A DNA stretch of 25,106 bases, from assembly GCA_023444765.1 (NCBI GenBank), contig JAEXLY010000228.1, positions 1-25,106 on the forward strand. Reading direction: 5' to 3'. Made by a program: the position numbers and the translations under genes. The notes below the pieces were generated by a model. It was given only the letters and a program-made list of their open reading frames with translations, made no database searches and was not told the DNA's origin. Shown here in pieces: positions 1 to 7,085 of this stretch. The stretch comes from Pseudomonadota bacterium (GTDB lineage Bacteria > Pseudomonadota > Gammaproteobacteria > Xanthomonadales > Xanthomonadaceae). The number at the start of each line of letters is the position of its first letter. Within the stretch, counting starts at the first letter, position 1.

Positions 1-139
1 GTACCGGGCGGCGCGGGCCGGCCGCCGTTGCCGGGCCTGTCCGCCGCACGGCGGCTCCTGCGTTGTCCAGGAAGCGGCCGGGGCGCCTCGCGGCCCGGGT
101 TCCCAGGCGGATCCCCGCCCAGCACCAGGGAGCGTCACG

Positions 140-589
140 ATGCGTGACTGGCTGTGTGCAGTTCTCCTGTGCGCCGGCGCCATGGCCGGCATCCCGCCGG
201 CCGGTGCCGTGACGCTGGACGGCATGAAAGGCTTCGAGCCGCTGTTCGGCCGCTATGGGCCCGGCGGTGACTGCGGACGGCATCCGCAGATCGTCATCGA
301 CGCGGCGGGTTTCGCCCTGGACCATGGCGGTGGCCGGGTGGAGCGCGTGGGCCGGGTGGAACATTCGGCCAGTTTCTTCGGGCCGACGTACGAGGGCATT
401 TCCCAGGCGTTCTGGCCGTACTGGAGCGACGCCGGCGGCAATCCGTTCCTGGTCATCGCCAACCATGGCGAGACCCGGGGCGTCCTGGTCGTCGAACCGC
501 ACGACTTGGGCTGGCAGGGCGGGCCGCCGATGCCCGCACGCTTCCGGCCGTGGCTGGAGGGCTCTCCCTACGCGAAATGCGGGGTCTGA
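140..589 (+). CDS. Small secreted protein of unknown function
   Basis: A 149-residue ORF that I do not recognise. The N-terminus looks like a Sec signal peptide: a short charged start (MRD), a hydrophobic stretch to about residue 17, and a likely cleavage after PPAGA near residue 23, so the product is probably periplasmic or exported. The mature part is rich in Gly, Pro and aromatic residues and keeps two cysteines (about residues 45 and 147) that could form a disulfide. The ATG has a plausible ribosome binding site, AGGGAG, about 7 nt upstream. It stands alone, convergent with the kinase gene that follows. Overlapping frames are also open because of the high GC content, so the coding assignment rests mainly on the signal peptide and ribosome binding site. 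Confidence 0.6.
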   Translation: MRDWLCAVLLCAGAMAGIPPAGAVTLDGMKGFEPLFGRYGPGGDCGRHPQIVIDAAGFALDHGGGRVERVGRVEHSASFFGPTYEGISQAFWPYWSDAGGNPFLVIANHGETRGVLVVEPHDLGWQGGPPMPARFRPWLEGSPYAKCGV

Positions 590-622
590 ATGCCTGTGGC
601 ACGCGGCGCCCCAGACGAGGGC

Positions 623-658
623 GGTGGGGCGGCGTGGCCTTGCGGCTGCCGCCGCACC
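623..658. terminator. Possible bidirectional terminator hairpin
   Basis: Lies between convergent genes. GGTGGGGCGGC (623-633) can pair with GCCGCCGCACC (648-658) with one mismatch; a smaller stem TGCGGC/GCCGCA (641-656) competes with it. There is no clear T-run on either strand, so this is only a weak terminator candidate. Confidence 0.3.
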
Positions 659-659
659 G

Positions 660-1505
660 TCAAGGCCGGGCGTTCGCGGTCGCGGCCACGGTGAGCTGCC
701 CTGGCCGCCGGAATGGATCGAGAGGCGCGACCAGGTCGGCGATCATCGGCAGCGTGCGCAGCGCCTGTCGGCTTACGCGTTCGAAGTGCTGGACGAAACG
801 GTCCACGCCAACGCGGTCCATCGCAGGGCGCGATGGATCGCGCGCGGCCATCGCGCGCTCCTGCTGCCAGCGCCAGTGCGGCACGATCCCGAAGTCCGGG
901 GGCTGCAGGAACAGCAGCCGGTCGACCTGCCGCCACAGCGCGGGATAGTCGCGTGCAAGCACCGAGTTGCAGTAGCGTCGCCATGTTCCGGCCGCGTCCT
1001 CCTCGCGCTCGAGTGCGTTGAGCGGAGCGCCGAGTGCATCGACGTGTTCGGCCGGCACTCCCAGGCACCAGCCCTCGAACACGATCAGGTCGACGGAACC
1101 GGCCTGCCGCCACCGGGCGCGCGGCAGCCGCCGGTCGCCCGGCTTGTCGAATCCCGGGAGCGACGTGGGCCTGCCCTCGCGCAGCGCGTCGAGCGTCGCG
1201 CAGGCCAGGGGCACCTCGTGCGTGCCGGGCGGCCCGCGGGTGGCCAGCAACGGGTGGATGTCGCGCGCCAGTGCATGGCGTGCGGGCAGGTCGAGGTAGA
1301 AATCGTCCAGCGACAGGGCGACCGCGCGCAGGCCCCGGCCGGCGGCCGCGTCGCGCAGCTGTCCGGCGAGAGTGGACTTGCCGCTGCCCTGCAGTCCGGA
1401 GATGCCGTAGATCTTCGCCCCGCCGGCCAGCGCGTCGTCGAGCACGCGCGCCACGAACGCCTCGTCGAATCCCTGCGGCGGAGCCGCGTGCGCGTCGCTG
1501 GCCAT
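660..1505 (-). CDS. P-loop kinase, D-glycerate 3-kinase-like
   Basis: A 281-residue cytosolic P-loop kinase. Near the N-terminus there is a Walker A motif (GLQGSGKST) followed by a phosphate-acceptor region SLDDFYLDLPARHALA, and later PGTHEVPLA and a FEGWCLG motif. This set is typical of the glycerate kinase (GLYK)/YggC branch of the uridine kinase-like family. The likely reaction is ATP-dependent phosphorylation of a small metabolite, probably glycerate, but the substrate cannot be proved from sequence. I chose the ATG at 1505; a TTG at 1523 would add six residues but would overlap the first base of pdxH on the other strand. It is divergent from pdxH with only 17 bp between start codons, so the two promoters must overlap the opposite coding regions. 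Confidence 0.8.
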   Translation of the reverse strand: MASDAHAAPPQGFDEAFVARVLDDALAGGAKIYGISGLQGSGKSTLAGQLRDAAAGRGLRAVALSLDDFYLDLPARHALARDIHPLLATRGPPGTHEVPLACATLDALREGRPTSLPGFDKPGDRRLPRARWRQAGSVDLIVFEGWCLGVPAEHVDALGAPLNALEREEDAAGTWRRYCNSVLARDYPALWRQVDRLLFLQPPDFGIVPHWRWQQERAMAARDPSRPAMDRVGVDRFVQHFERVSRQALRTLPMIADLVAPLDPFRRPGQLTVAATANARP

Positions 1506-1510
1506 CGCGC

Positions 1511-1516
1511 CACAAT
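1511..1516 (+). promoter_or_regulatory. -10 element of a likely leaderless pdxH transcript
   Basis: CACAAT lies exactly 6 nt before the pdxH ATG, with no Shine-Dalgarno sequence between. Transcription starting about 7 nt after a -10 element would begin at the start codon. The same geometry occurs before pssA (TACACT, 6 nt, ATG). No convincing -35 hexamer was found. Confidence 0.45.
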
Positions 1517-1522
1517 AGCCCA

Positions 1523-2125
1523 ATGAACTGCGCAGACCTGCAGGCCGAGGCCCTGGCCACCTTCGATGCCCTGTTCGCCGAGGCGCTGGCGGCCGGGGAG
1601 CCCGATCCCACCGCGATGACGGTGGCCACCGCCACGCGCGAGGGTGCGCCGTCCGCGCGCACCGTTCTGCTCAAGGCGCATGACGCGCGCGGCTTCGTGT
1701 TCTACACCCACCTGGACGGACGCAAGGGTCGCGAGCTGCAGGCCAACCCGCGCGCCGCCCTGCTGTTCCACTGGCCGCGTGTGCGCGACGGGGTGCAGGT
1801 GCGGATCGAGGGCGTGGCGGAGATCGTCGACGAGGCCGAGGCCGACGCCTACTTCGCCTCGCGCCCGCGCGTGAGCCAGCTCGGCGCCTGGGCCTCGAAG
1901 CAGTCCGAGACGCTGGCCTCGCGCGAGGCTTTCGACCGGCGCGTGGCCGAACTGGAGGCGGAGTTCGGCGGCCGCGAGGTGCCGCGACCGCCGCGCTGGA
2001 CCGGACTGCGCGTGCGGCCCGACCACATCGAGTTCTGGTACGGCGCGCAGTTCCGCCTGCACGAGCGCTGGCTGTACGAGTTCGACCTCACCGGGCAGTG
2101 CAGCAAGCGGATGCTGTATCCGTGA
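1523..2125 (+). CDS. pdxH: Pyridoxamine/pyridoxine 5'-phosphate oxidase
   Basis: PdxH, 200 residues, the usual size. It is an FMN-dependent cytosolic enzyme that oxidises pyridoxine or pyridoxamine 5'-phosphate to pyridoxal 5'-phosphate, the last step of de novo and salvage vitamin B6 synthesis. Visible family motifs are the FMN-binding region around RTVLLKAHDARGFVFYT, the SQLGAWASKQSE segment, and the C-terminal signature with FWYGAQFRLHER and the terminal RMLYP. The ATG at 1523 gives the correct N-terminus; the longer open frame upstream is antisense to the kinase gene. The stop TGA overlaps a GTG that opens the next frame (GTGA at 2122-2125), and intergenic element A starts 7 nt later. Confidence 0.95.
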   Translation: MNCADLQAEALATFDALFAEALAAGEPDPTAMTVATATREGAPSARTVLLKAHDARGFVFYTHLDGRKGRELQANPRAALLFHWPRVRDGVQVRIEGVAEIVDEAEADAYFASRPRVSQLGAWASKQSETLASREAFDRRVAELEAEFGGREVPRPPRWTGLRVRPDHIEFWYGAQFRLHERWLYEFDLTGQCSKRMLYP

Positions 2126-3057
2126 GGAGCCGTGATTCGGGATTCGGGATTGGGGATCCGACGCGGAGCTGTGATCCGGAACGCACGTCTCGCGAGTCCA
2201 GGCAGGCAACGGGCCCGGGCCTTTCCGAATCACCATTCACCAATCACCAATCACCCAGGACCACCGGGCCGCAGCGCATCGTCTGCCTGACCGAGGAACC
2301 CACCGAGGTCCTGTACGCGCTGGGCGAGCAGGACCGTATCGTCGGGATCAGCGGGTTCACTGTGCGGCCGGCGCGGGCGCGCCGGGAAAAGCCGAAGGTC
2401 AGCGCGTTCACCAGCGCGAAGATCGACGCGATCCTGGCGCTGGAACCCGATTTCGTGGTCGGTTTCTCCGACATCCAGGCCGACATCGCCGCCGAGCTCG
2501 TACGCCGCGGGGTGGAGGTGTGGATCAGCAACCACCGCAGCGTGGACGGCATCCTCGACTATGTGCGCCGGCTCGGCGCGCTGGTGGGCGCCGGACCGCG
2601 CGCCGAGGCGTATGCGGCCGGACTTGCCCGCGGCCTGGACACCATCGCTGCGGAAGCGGCGACGCTGCCTCGGCGCCCGAAGGTGTACTTCGAAGAATGG
2701 GACGAGCCGATCATCACCGGGATCGCCTGGGTCGCCGAACTGGTGCGCATCGCCGGCGGTGATGACGTGTTCCCGGAGCTGTCGGCCGAGCCGCTGGCGA
2801 AGGCCCGCATCCTGGCCAGCGCAGACCCGGTGGTGGCGCGCGCGCCGGACATCATCCTCGGGTCCTGGTGCGGCAAGAAGTTCCGCCCCGAGAAGGTCGC
2901 CGCGCGGCCGGGCTGGGGCGCGATTCCGGCGGTCCGCGACGGCGAACTGCACGAGCTGAAGTCGCCGCTGATCCTGCAGCCGGGGCCGGCGGCGCTGACC
3001 GATGGCGTGGGCGAGATCGCCAGGATCGTCCACCGCTGGGCCGCGCGACACGCCTGA
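2122..3057 (+). CDS. Cobalamin/siderophore-type substrate-binding protein with no visible signal peptide
   Basis: The conserved part starts near PQRIVCLTEEPTEVLYALGE and continues through FTSAKIDAILALEPDFVVGF, a helical linker and a second lobe, as expected for the periplasmic-binding fold of the BtuF/FepB class (Peripla_BP_2). Members bind vitamin B12 or ferric siderophores for ABC import. There is no hydrophobic signal sequence, and no ABC partner gene is adjacent. No ATG, GTG or TTG lies in frame near the conserved start: the frame runs back through intergenic element A to a GTG at 2122 overlapping the pdxH stop, giving 311 residues, or to a GTG at 2098 inside pdxH. The first 45 or so residues are therefore repeat-derived and unlike the family. 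I chose 2122 because GTGA overlaps recur at other junctions in this window. Confidence 0.75.
   Translation: MRSRDSGFGIGDPTRSCDPERTSRESRQATGPGLSESPFTNHQSPRTTGPQRIVCLTEEPTEVLYALGEQDRIVGISGFTVRPARARREKPKVSAFTSAKIDAILALEPDFVVGFSDIQADIAAELVRRGVEVWISNHRSVDGILDYVRRLGALVGAGPRAEAYAAGLARGLDTIAAEAATLPRRPKVYFEEWDEPIITGIAWVAELVRIAGGDDVFPELSAEPLAKARILASADPVVARAPDIILGSWCGKKFRPEKVAARPGWGAIPAVRDGELHELKSPLILQPGPAALTDGVGEIARIVHRWAARHA
2132..2255. repeat. Heptad-arm inverted intergenic element, copy A
   Basis: Left arm 2132-2160 (GTGATTCGGGATTCGGGATT and on) and right arm 2226-2255 (CGAATCACCATTCACC and on) are imperfect inverted copies, about 22 of 29 positions pairing. Each arm is a run of 7-nt units. The core (2161-2225) is unrelated to the other copies. 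It lies between pdxH and the substrate-binding protein gene, whose open frame crosses it. Confidence 0.8.
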
Positions 3058-3065
3058 GGCGCGCG

Positions 3066-3081
3066 GACGGGACAACCCGTC
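3066..3081. terminator. Possible bidirectional terminator hairpin
   Basis: GACGGG-ACAA-CCCGTC forms a 6-bp perfect stem with a 4-nt loop in the 55-bp gap between two convergent genes (substrate-binding protein and DUF4426 lipoprotein). There is no T-run, so the assignment rests on position and symmetry. Confidence 0.4.
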
Positions 3082-3112
3082 GCAGCGACATCCGCGGGCG
3101 TGGGGTGCGGCG

Positions 3113-3592
3113 CTAGGGGGCGAAGACGTCGCGGCTGAAACGCAGTACGTCCGGCGCCTCCGCGCCGGCGCGGTGCACCGTCACCTCCAGCGCCAGCGTG
3201 TCGGGCGGGGCCACCCGGACGGTGCCGACGTAGTCGACGAAACCGTCGCTGCGCACCTCGCGCATGGCCACGTCCTGCCAGACGCCGCGCAGGTCGCGCG
3301 CGCGCGCGCCGACGCTGGCCTGCAGGGCGGTTTCGTCGTGCTCCGGCCCCTGGCGTATGCCGACCAGGAGCAGCTGCCTGCCGCGGTCGGGCACGACGCC
3401 ATAGCGCGCGGCAATGGCGGGCCCCAGGGCGGCCGTGGGAGCCAGGCTCGCGCTGATGCGCACGTCGCCCAGTTCCAGGGTCGCGGGCAGCCGCGATTCG
3501 GCGGCCTGGACGGCGAGCTCGGCCTGTCCGTCCGCGCTGCCACCGCAGGCAGCCAGGACGCCCAGCGCCAGCGTGGCCAGGAGCAGGCGCAT
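3113..3592 (-). CDS. DUF4426-type lipoprotein
   Basis: A predicted lipoprotein of 159 residues from the ATG at 3592: MRLLLATLALGVLAAC, with lipobox LAAC and the lipidated Cys at position 16. The mature domain has alternating beta strands (for example DVRISASLAPTAALG, RQLLLVGIRQG, VDYVGTVRVAP), which fits the DUF4426 family that sits next to proC in pseudomonads and relatives. Its function is not known. An in-frame ATG at 3613 would add seven residues and overlap the proC stop by 8 nt, which implies translational coupling whichever start is used. It is the downstream member of a proC-DUF4426 pair. Confidence 0.75.
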   Translation of the reverse strand: MRLLLATLALGVLAACGGSADGQAELAVQAAESRLPATLELGDVRISASLAPTAALGPAIAARYGVVPDRGRQLLLVGIRQGPEHDETALQASVGARARDLRGVWQDVAMREVRSDGFVDYVGTVRVAPPDTLALEVTVHRAGAEAPDVLRFSRDVFAP

Positions 3593-3605
3593 GCGCGTCG
3601 CCAAC

Positions 3606-4451
3606 TCAGTCATTGGCAGCCGACAGCTCGGCGCCGCGGCGCGTGGCCGCCTCGATCGCGCGCGCCACCAGCTCGCGGAAGCCGCCGGTCTCGAAGGTCT
3701 CGATCGCGGCCTGGGTGGTGCCGCCCGGCGAGGTGACCCGCCTGCGCAGCTCCGCCGGCGCCTCGCCCGAGCCGGTGAGCATCCGCGCCGCACCCAGGAT
3801 GGTCTGCTGGGTGAGGGTCCGCGCCGCGTCCGGCGCCAGCCCCTGCGCGATCGCCGCTTCTTCCATCGCCTCGGCCAGCAGGAAGACGTAGGCGGGGCCG
3901 CTGCCCGAGGTGGCGGTGACCGCGTCCATCCGCGCTTCGTCCGCGACCCACACCGTCTCGCCGGCGCTGGCCAGCAGCAGCGAGGCGCGTTCGCGTCCAG
4001 GCTCGTCCACCCGTGCATTGGCGTACAGGCCGGTCACGCCCGCACCGAGCAGGGCAGGGGTGTTGGGCATCGCGCGCACCACCGGCAGGCCGCCGCCCAG
4101 CCAGCGCTCGAGCTGGGCGGTCGTGATGCCCGCGGCGATCGATACCACCAGCGGCCGCACGGCCTGCGCCGCCTCCGCCAGGTCCTCGGCGACCCCGCGC
4201 ATGACCTGGGGCTTGACCGCGAACACCCAGGTCGCGGCACCGGGCGCCGCTTCCGCGGCACTGGCGAAGCAGGCCACGCCGAAGTCTTCCGCCAGCCCGG
4301 CGCGGGTGCGCGAGTCCGGCTCGGCCACCCGGATGCGGGCGCGGTCCATGCCAGCCGCGACAAGTCCGCCGACCAGGCTTCGCGCCATGTTGCCGCCGCC
4401 GATGAAGGCGATCGGAGACGGGGTGGGGGTGGTCGGTCCGGGCTGGGTCAT
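3606..4451 (-). CDS. proC: Pyrroline-5-carboxylate reductase
   Basis: ProC, 281 residues, cytosolic. It reduces 1-pyrroline-5-carboxylate to L-proline with NAD(P)H, the last step of proline synthesis. The N-terminal Rossmann motif FIGGGNMARSLVGG, the VRAMPNTPALLGAGVTGLYAN segment and the C-terminal P5CR signature (TSPGGTTQAAIETFETGG) are all present. The start is the ATG at 4451 (MTQPG), shortly before the Rossmann strand; the longer frame to 4508 lacks support. In pseudomonads yggS lies between proC and pilT and yggT follows proC; here neither is present and proC runs directly into the DUF4426 lipoprotein gene. Confidence 0.95.
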   Translation of the reverse strand: MTQPGPTTPTPSPIAFIGGGNMARSLVGGLVAAGMDRARIRVAEPDSRTRAGLAEDFGVACFASAAEAAPGAATWVFAVKPQVMRGVAEDLAEAAQAVRPLVVSIAAGITTAQLERWLGGGLPVVRAMPNTPALLGAGVTGLYANARVDEPGRERASLLLASAGETVWVADEARMDAVTATSGSGPAYVFLLAEAMEEAAIAQGLAPDAARTLTQQTILGAARMLTGSGEAPAELRRRVTSPGGTTQAAIETFETGGFRELVARAIEAATRRGAELSAAND

Positions 4452-4544
4452 CGTGCGGCAACATCGGGAAGGGGCGCCCACCCTAGCGCGAACCCGGGCG
4501 CCTGGCATGTTGCGGCAGGGCCGAAGGCCTGCGGGACGGCAAGG

Positions 4545-4566
4545 GCGCCGGCCGGCTCTCCGGCGC
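4545..4566. other. Inverted repeat in the proC-pilT divergent intergenic region
   Basis: The 287-bp gap 4452-4738 holds no gene that I can support. It contains GCGCCGG (4545-4551) and CCGGCGC (4560-4566), a perfect 7-bp inverted repeat with an 8-nt loop, followed by a -10-like box and the pilT ribosome binding site. The role of the repeat is unknown; it could be the stem of a leader RNA on the proC side. Confidence 0.3.
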
Positions 4567-4657
4567 GACCGCCCCCCGCCGTGGGAGCGGCCCGCCCGCC
4601 GCGCAGGTCCACCGCAGGCGGCCGCAATCGGCGCGAATTGTGAACCGCGTACATGGC

Positions 4658-4663
4658 TATACT
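4658..4663 (+). promoter_or_regulatory. Candidate -10 box for pilT
   Basis: TATACT, five of six matches to the TATAAT consensus and the best such hexamer in the divergent region, lies 75 nt before the pilT ATG. No good -35 hexamer sits at 16-18 nt (TTGTGA is only 14 nt upstream), so the promoter may need an activator. The pilT ribosome binding site is AGGGGAG at 4727-4733, 5 nt before the ATG. Confidence 0.4.
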
Positions 4664-4738
4664 CCCGACCGGGGATAGGCTGTCGACCACGGTCGTGGCG
4701 GCCGCATCACGACTTACTGCAGCCGCAGGGGAGCTTGC

Positions 4739-5776
4739 ATGGATATCGCCGAACTTCTGGCGTTCTCGGTCAAGAACAAGGCCTCCGACCTTCATCTGTC
4801 CGCGGGCCTGCCGCCGATGATCCGGGTCGATGGCGACGTGCGCCGGATCAACATCCCGGCGCTGGAACACAAGCAGGTGCACGCGCTGGTGTACGACATC
4901 ATGTCGGACAAGCAGCGGCGCGACTTCGAAGAGTTCCTCGAGACCGACTTCTCGTTCGAGATCCCGGGCCTGGCGCGCTTCCGCGTCAACGCCTTCAACC
5001 AGAACCGCGGCGCCGGTGCGGTGTTCCGCACCATTCCCTCCGAGGTGCTGACGCTCGAGGACCTGGGCTGCCCGCCGATCTTCCGCGAACTGATCGAGCA
5101 GCCGCAGGGCCTGATCCTGGTGACCGGCCCCACCGGTTCGGGCAAGTCGACCACGCTGGCGGCGATGATCGACCACATCAACAAGAACGAATACGGCCAC
5201 ATCCTCACCATCGAGGATCCGATCGAGTTCGTGCACACCTCGCAGAAGTGCCTGATCAACCAGCGCGAGGTGCACCGCGACACCCACGGGTTCAGCGAGG
5301 CGTTGCGCTCGGCGCTGCGCGAGGACCCGGACATCGTGCTGGTCGGCGAGCTGCGCGACCTGGAGACCATCCGCCTGGCGCTGACCGCCGCGGAAACCGG
5401 CCATCTGGTGTTCGGCACCCTGCACACCAGTTCGGCGGCCAAGACCATCGACCGCATCATCGACGTGTTCCCCGCCGGCGAGAAGCCGATGGTGCGCTCG
5501 ATGCTGTCCGAATCGCTGCGCGCGGTCATCTCGCAGGCGCTGCTGAAGAAGGTCGGCGGGGGCCGGACCGCGGCCTGGGAAATCATGGTCGGCATCCCGG
5601 CCATCCGCAACCTGATCCGCGAGGACAAGGTGGCGCAGATGTACTCGGCGATCCAGACCGGCCAACAGCACGGCATGATGACGCTCGACCAGCACCTGCA
5701 GGACCTGGTCAAGCGCGGCATGGTCACGCGCCAGCAGGCCAGGGAGTACGCGAAGGAGAAGCGTCTTTTCGAGTGA
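4739..5776 (+). CDS. pilT: Type IV pilus retraction ATPase PilT
   Basis: PilT, 345 residues, the usual length. It is a hexameric cytoplasmic ATPase that powers pilus retraction, and so twitching motility and DNA uptake. The N-terminal PAS-like domain (SDLHLSAGLPPMIRVDG) is followed by Walker A GPTGSGKST (K at about residue 136), the Asp box TIEDPIEFVH, Walker B around DPDIVLVGELRD (Glu at about 204), the His box GHLVFGTLHTSSA, and the AIRNLIRE motif diagnostic of PilT. The start is the ATG at 4739 with AGGGGAG 5 nt upstream. The stop codon sits in the loop of a perfect 12-bp inverted repeat. It lies upstream of pilU in the same direction, divergent from proC, as in Pseudomonas except that yggS is absent. 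Confidence 0.97.
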   Translation: MDIAELLAFSVKNKASDLHLSAGLPPMIRVDGDVRRINIPALEHKQVHALVYDIMSDKQRRDFEEFLETDFSFEIPGLARFRVNAFNQNRGAGAVFRTIPSEVLTLEDLGCPPIFRELIEQPQGLILVTGPTGSGKSTTLAAMIDHINKNEYGHILTIEDPIEFVHTSQKCLINQREVHRDTHGFSEALRSALREDPDIVLVGELRDLETIRLALTAAETGHLVFGTLHTSSAAKTIDRIIDVFPAGEKPMVRSMLSESLRAVISQALLKKVGGGRTAAWEIMVGIPAIRNLIREDKVAQMYSAIQTGQQHGMMTLDQHLQDLVKRGMVTRQQAREYAKEKRLFE

Positions 5777-5788
5777 TCGAAAAGACGC
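5761..5788 (+). terminator. Perfect 12-bp hairpin enclosing the pilT stop codon
   Basis: GCGTCTTTTCGA (5761-5772), loop GTGA (5773-5776), TCGAAAAGACGC (5777-5788). The arms are exactly complementary and the loop contains the TGA stop of pilT. It abuts repeat element B. There is no T-run after it, so it could be a factor-assisted terminator, an mRNA 3'-end stabiliser or a protein-binding palindrome. Confidence 0.55.
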
Positions 5789-5904
5789 CGGGAATCGGGA
5801 ATCGGGAATAGAGAATCGTCAAAGCCGAGAAGCGGGTGCCGGGCTCAGTGGAATTCGGGGAGATCTGCTCCCGACGATTCCCCATTCCCCATTCCCCATT
5901 CCCG
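5789..5904. repeat. Heptad-arm inverted intergenic element, copy B
   Basis: Left arm 5789-5819 (units GAATCGG) and right arm 5874-5904 (units CCCATTC) are 31 nt each and pair at 27 of 31 positions, around a 54-nt core. This copy uses the GAATCGG variant of the 7-nt unit rather than GATTGGT. It fills the gap between the pilT hairpin and the pilU ribosome binding site. Confidence 0.85.
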
Positions 5905-5922
5905 GCTCCGCAGGAGCCATAC

Positions 5923-7053
5923 ATGAGCAGCATCGATTTCACCTCCTTCCTCAAGCTGATGGCGCACCAGAAGGCGTCGGACCTGTTCATCACCGCCGGC
6001 ATGCCGCCGTCGATGAAGGTCCACGGCAAGATCCAGCCCATCACCCAGAATCCGCTGACGCCACAGCAGTCGCGCGACCTGGTGCTCAACGTGATGTCGC
6101 CGCCGCAGCGCGAGGAGTTCGAGAAGACGCACGAGTGCAATTTCGCGATCGGCGTCTCCGGCGTGGGCCGGTTCCGTGTCTCGTGCTTCTACCAGCGCAA
6201 CCAGGTGGGCATGGTGCTGCGCCGGATCGAGACCAAGATCCCGAGCATCGAAGAGCTCAACCTGCCGCCGATCATCAAGACCCTGGCGATGACCAAGCGC
6301 GGCATCATCATCTTCGTCGGCGCCACCGGCACGGGCAAGTCCACCTCGCTGGCGGCGATGATCGGCTACCGCAACCAGAACTCGACCGGGCACATCATCA
6401 CCATCGAGGACCCGATCGAGTTCGTGCACAAGCACGAGGGCTGCATCATCACCCAGCGCGAGGTCGGCATCGACACCGACAGCTGGGAGAACGCGCTGAA
6501 GAACACCCTGCGCCAGGCGCCGGACGTGATCATGATCGGCGAGGTGCGGACCCGCGAGGGCATGGACCATGCGATCGCTTTCGCCGAAACCGGCCACCTG
6601 GTGCTGTGCACCCTGCACGCCAACAACGCCAACCAGGCGATGGACCGCATCATCAACTTCTTCCCCGAGGACCGTCGCGGCCAGCTGCTGATGGACCTCT
6701 CGCTCAACCTCAAGGGCGTGGTCGCGCAACAGCTGATCCCGACGCCCGACGGCAAGGGCCGGCGGGTGGCGATGGAGATCCTGCTGGGCACGCCGCTGGT
6801 GCAGGACTACATCCGCGACGGCGAGATCCACAAGCTCAAGGAAGTCATGAAGGAGTCGACCAACCTGGGCATGAAGACCTTCGACCAGGCGCTGTTCGAG
6901 CTCTACCAGGCCGGCGAGATCTCCTACGAGGACGCGCTGCGCTTCGCCGACTCGCAGAACGAGGTGCGCCTGCGGATCAAGCTCGCCCAGGGCGGCGACG
7001 CGCGCACGCTGTCGCAGGGGCTGGACGGGGTGGAGATCGCCGAGGTCCGCTGA
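5923..7053 (+). CDS. pilU: Type IV pilus retraction ATPase, PilT/PilU family
   Basis: PilU, 376 residues, is the PilT paralogue that assists retraction under load and acts through PilT in the cytoplasm. Motifs in order are SDLFITAGMPPSMKVHGK, Walker A GATGTGKST (K at about residue 139), Asp box TIEDPIEFVH, Walker B around APDVIMIGEVRT, His box GHLVLCTLHANNA and the PilU-type segment LLGTPLVQDYIRDG in place of AIRNLIRE. The C-terminal tail is longer than in PilT, as usual for PilU. The start is the ATG at 5923, with AGGAG at 5912-5916, 6 nt upstream. The frame is also open back into repeat element B, but that part is not like the family. It is downstream of pilT, separated by the hairpin and element B. 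Confidence 0.96.
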   Translation: MSSIDFTSFLKLMAHQKASDLFITAGMPPSMKVHGKIQPITQNPLTPQQSRDLVLNVMSPPQREEFEKTHECNFAIGVSGVGRFRVSCFYQRNQVGMVLRRIETKIPSIEELNLPPIIKTLAMTKRGIIIFVGATGTGKSTSLAAMIGYRNQNSTGHIITIEDPIEFVHKHEGCIITQREVGIDTDSWENALKNTLRQAPDVIMIGEVRTREGMDHAIAFAETGHLVLCTLHANNANQAMDRIINFFPEDRRGQLLMDLSLNLKGVVAQQLIPTPDGKGRRVAMEILLGTPLVQDYIRDGEIHKLKEVMKESTNLGMKTFDQALFELYQAGEISYEDALRFADSQNEVRLRIKLAQGGDARTLSQGLDGVEIAEVR

Positions 7054-7085
7054 ACGGGCAGGCCCGCGGGGCAGCGAAGTCGCGC

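Noticed and set aside
41..54. CCGCCGCACGGCGG as a terminator of a gene left of the window
   Set aside because: Six-base arms with a 2-nt loop and no T-run in very GC-rich sequence; too likely by chance.
2132..2255. Heptad repeats as a CRISPR-like array
   Set aside because: Units are 7 nt without spacers and are arranged as inverted arms, not direct repeats of 24-40 nt; no cas genes.
3613..4018. Extension of the DUF4426 gene to a 301-residue product
   Set aside because: The extra part is antisense-frame Arg/Pro/Ser-rich sequence inside proC; the lipoprotein signal peptide begins at 3592 or 3613.
4448..5695. Long minus-strand frame opposite pilT
   Set aside because: A His/Asp/Val-rich antisense shadow with no family features; pilT on the plus strand has every motif.
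5789..5904. Repeat element as an insertion sequence or MITE with target duplications
   Set aside because: No transposase, and no matching direct repeats could be seen at the borders; kept as an unclassified repeat.
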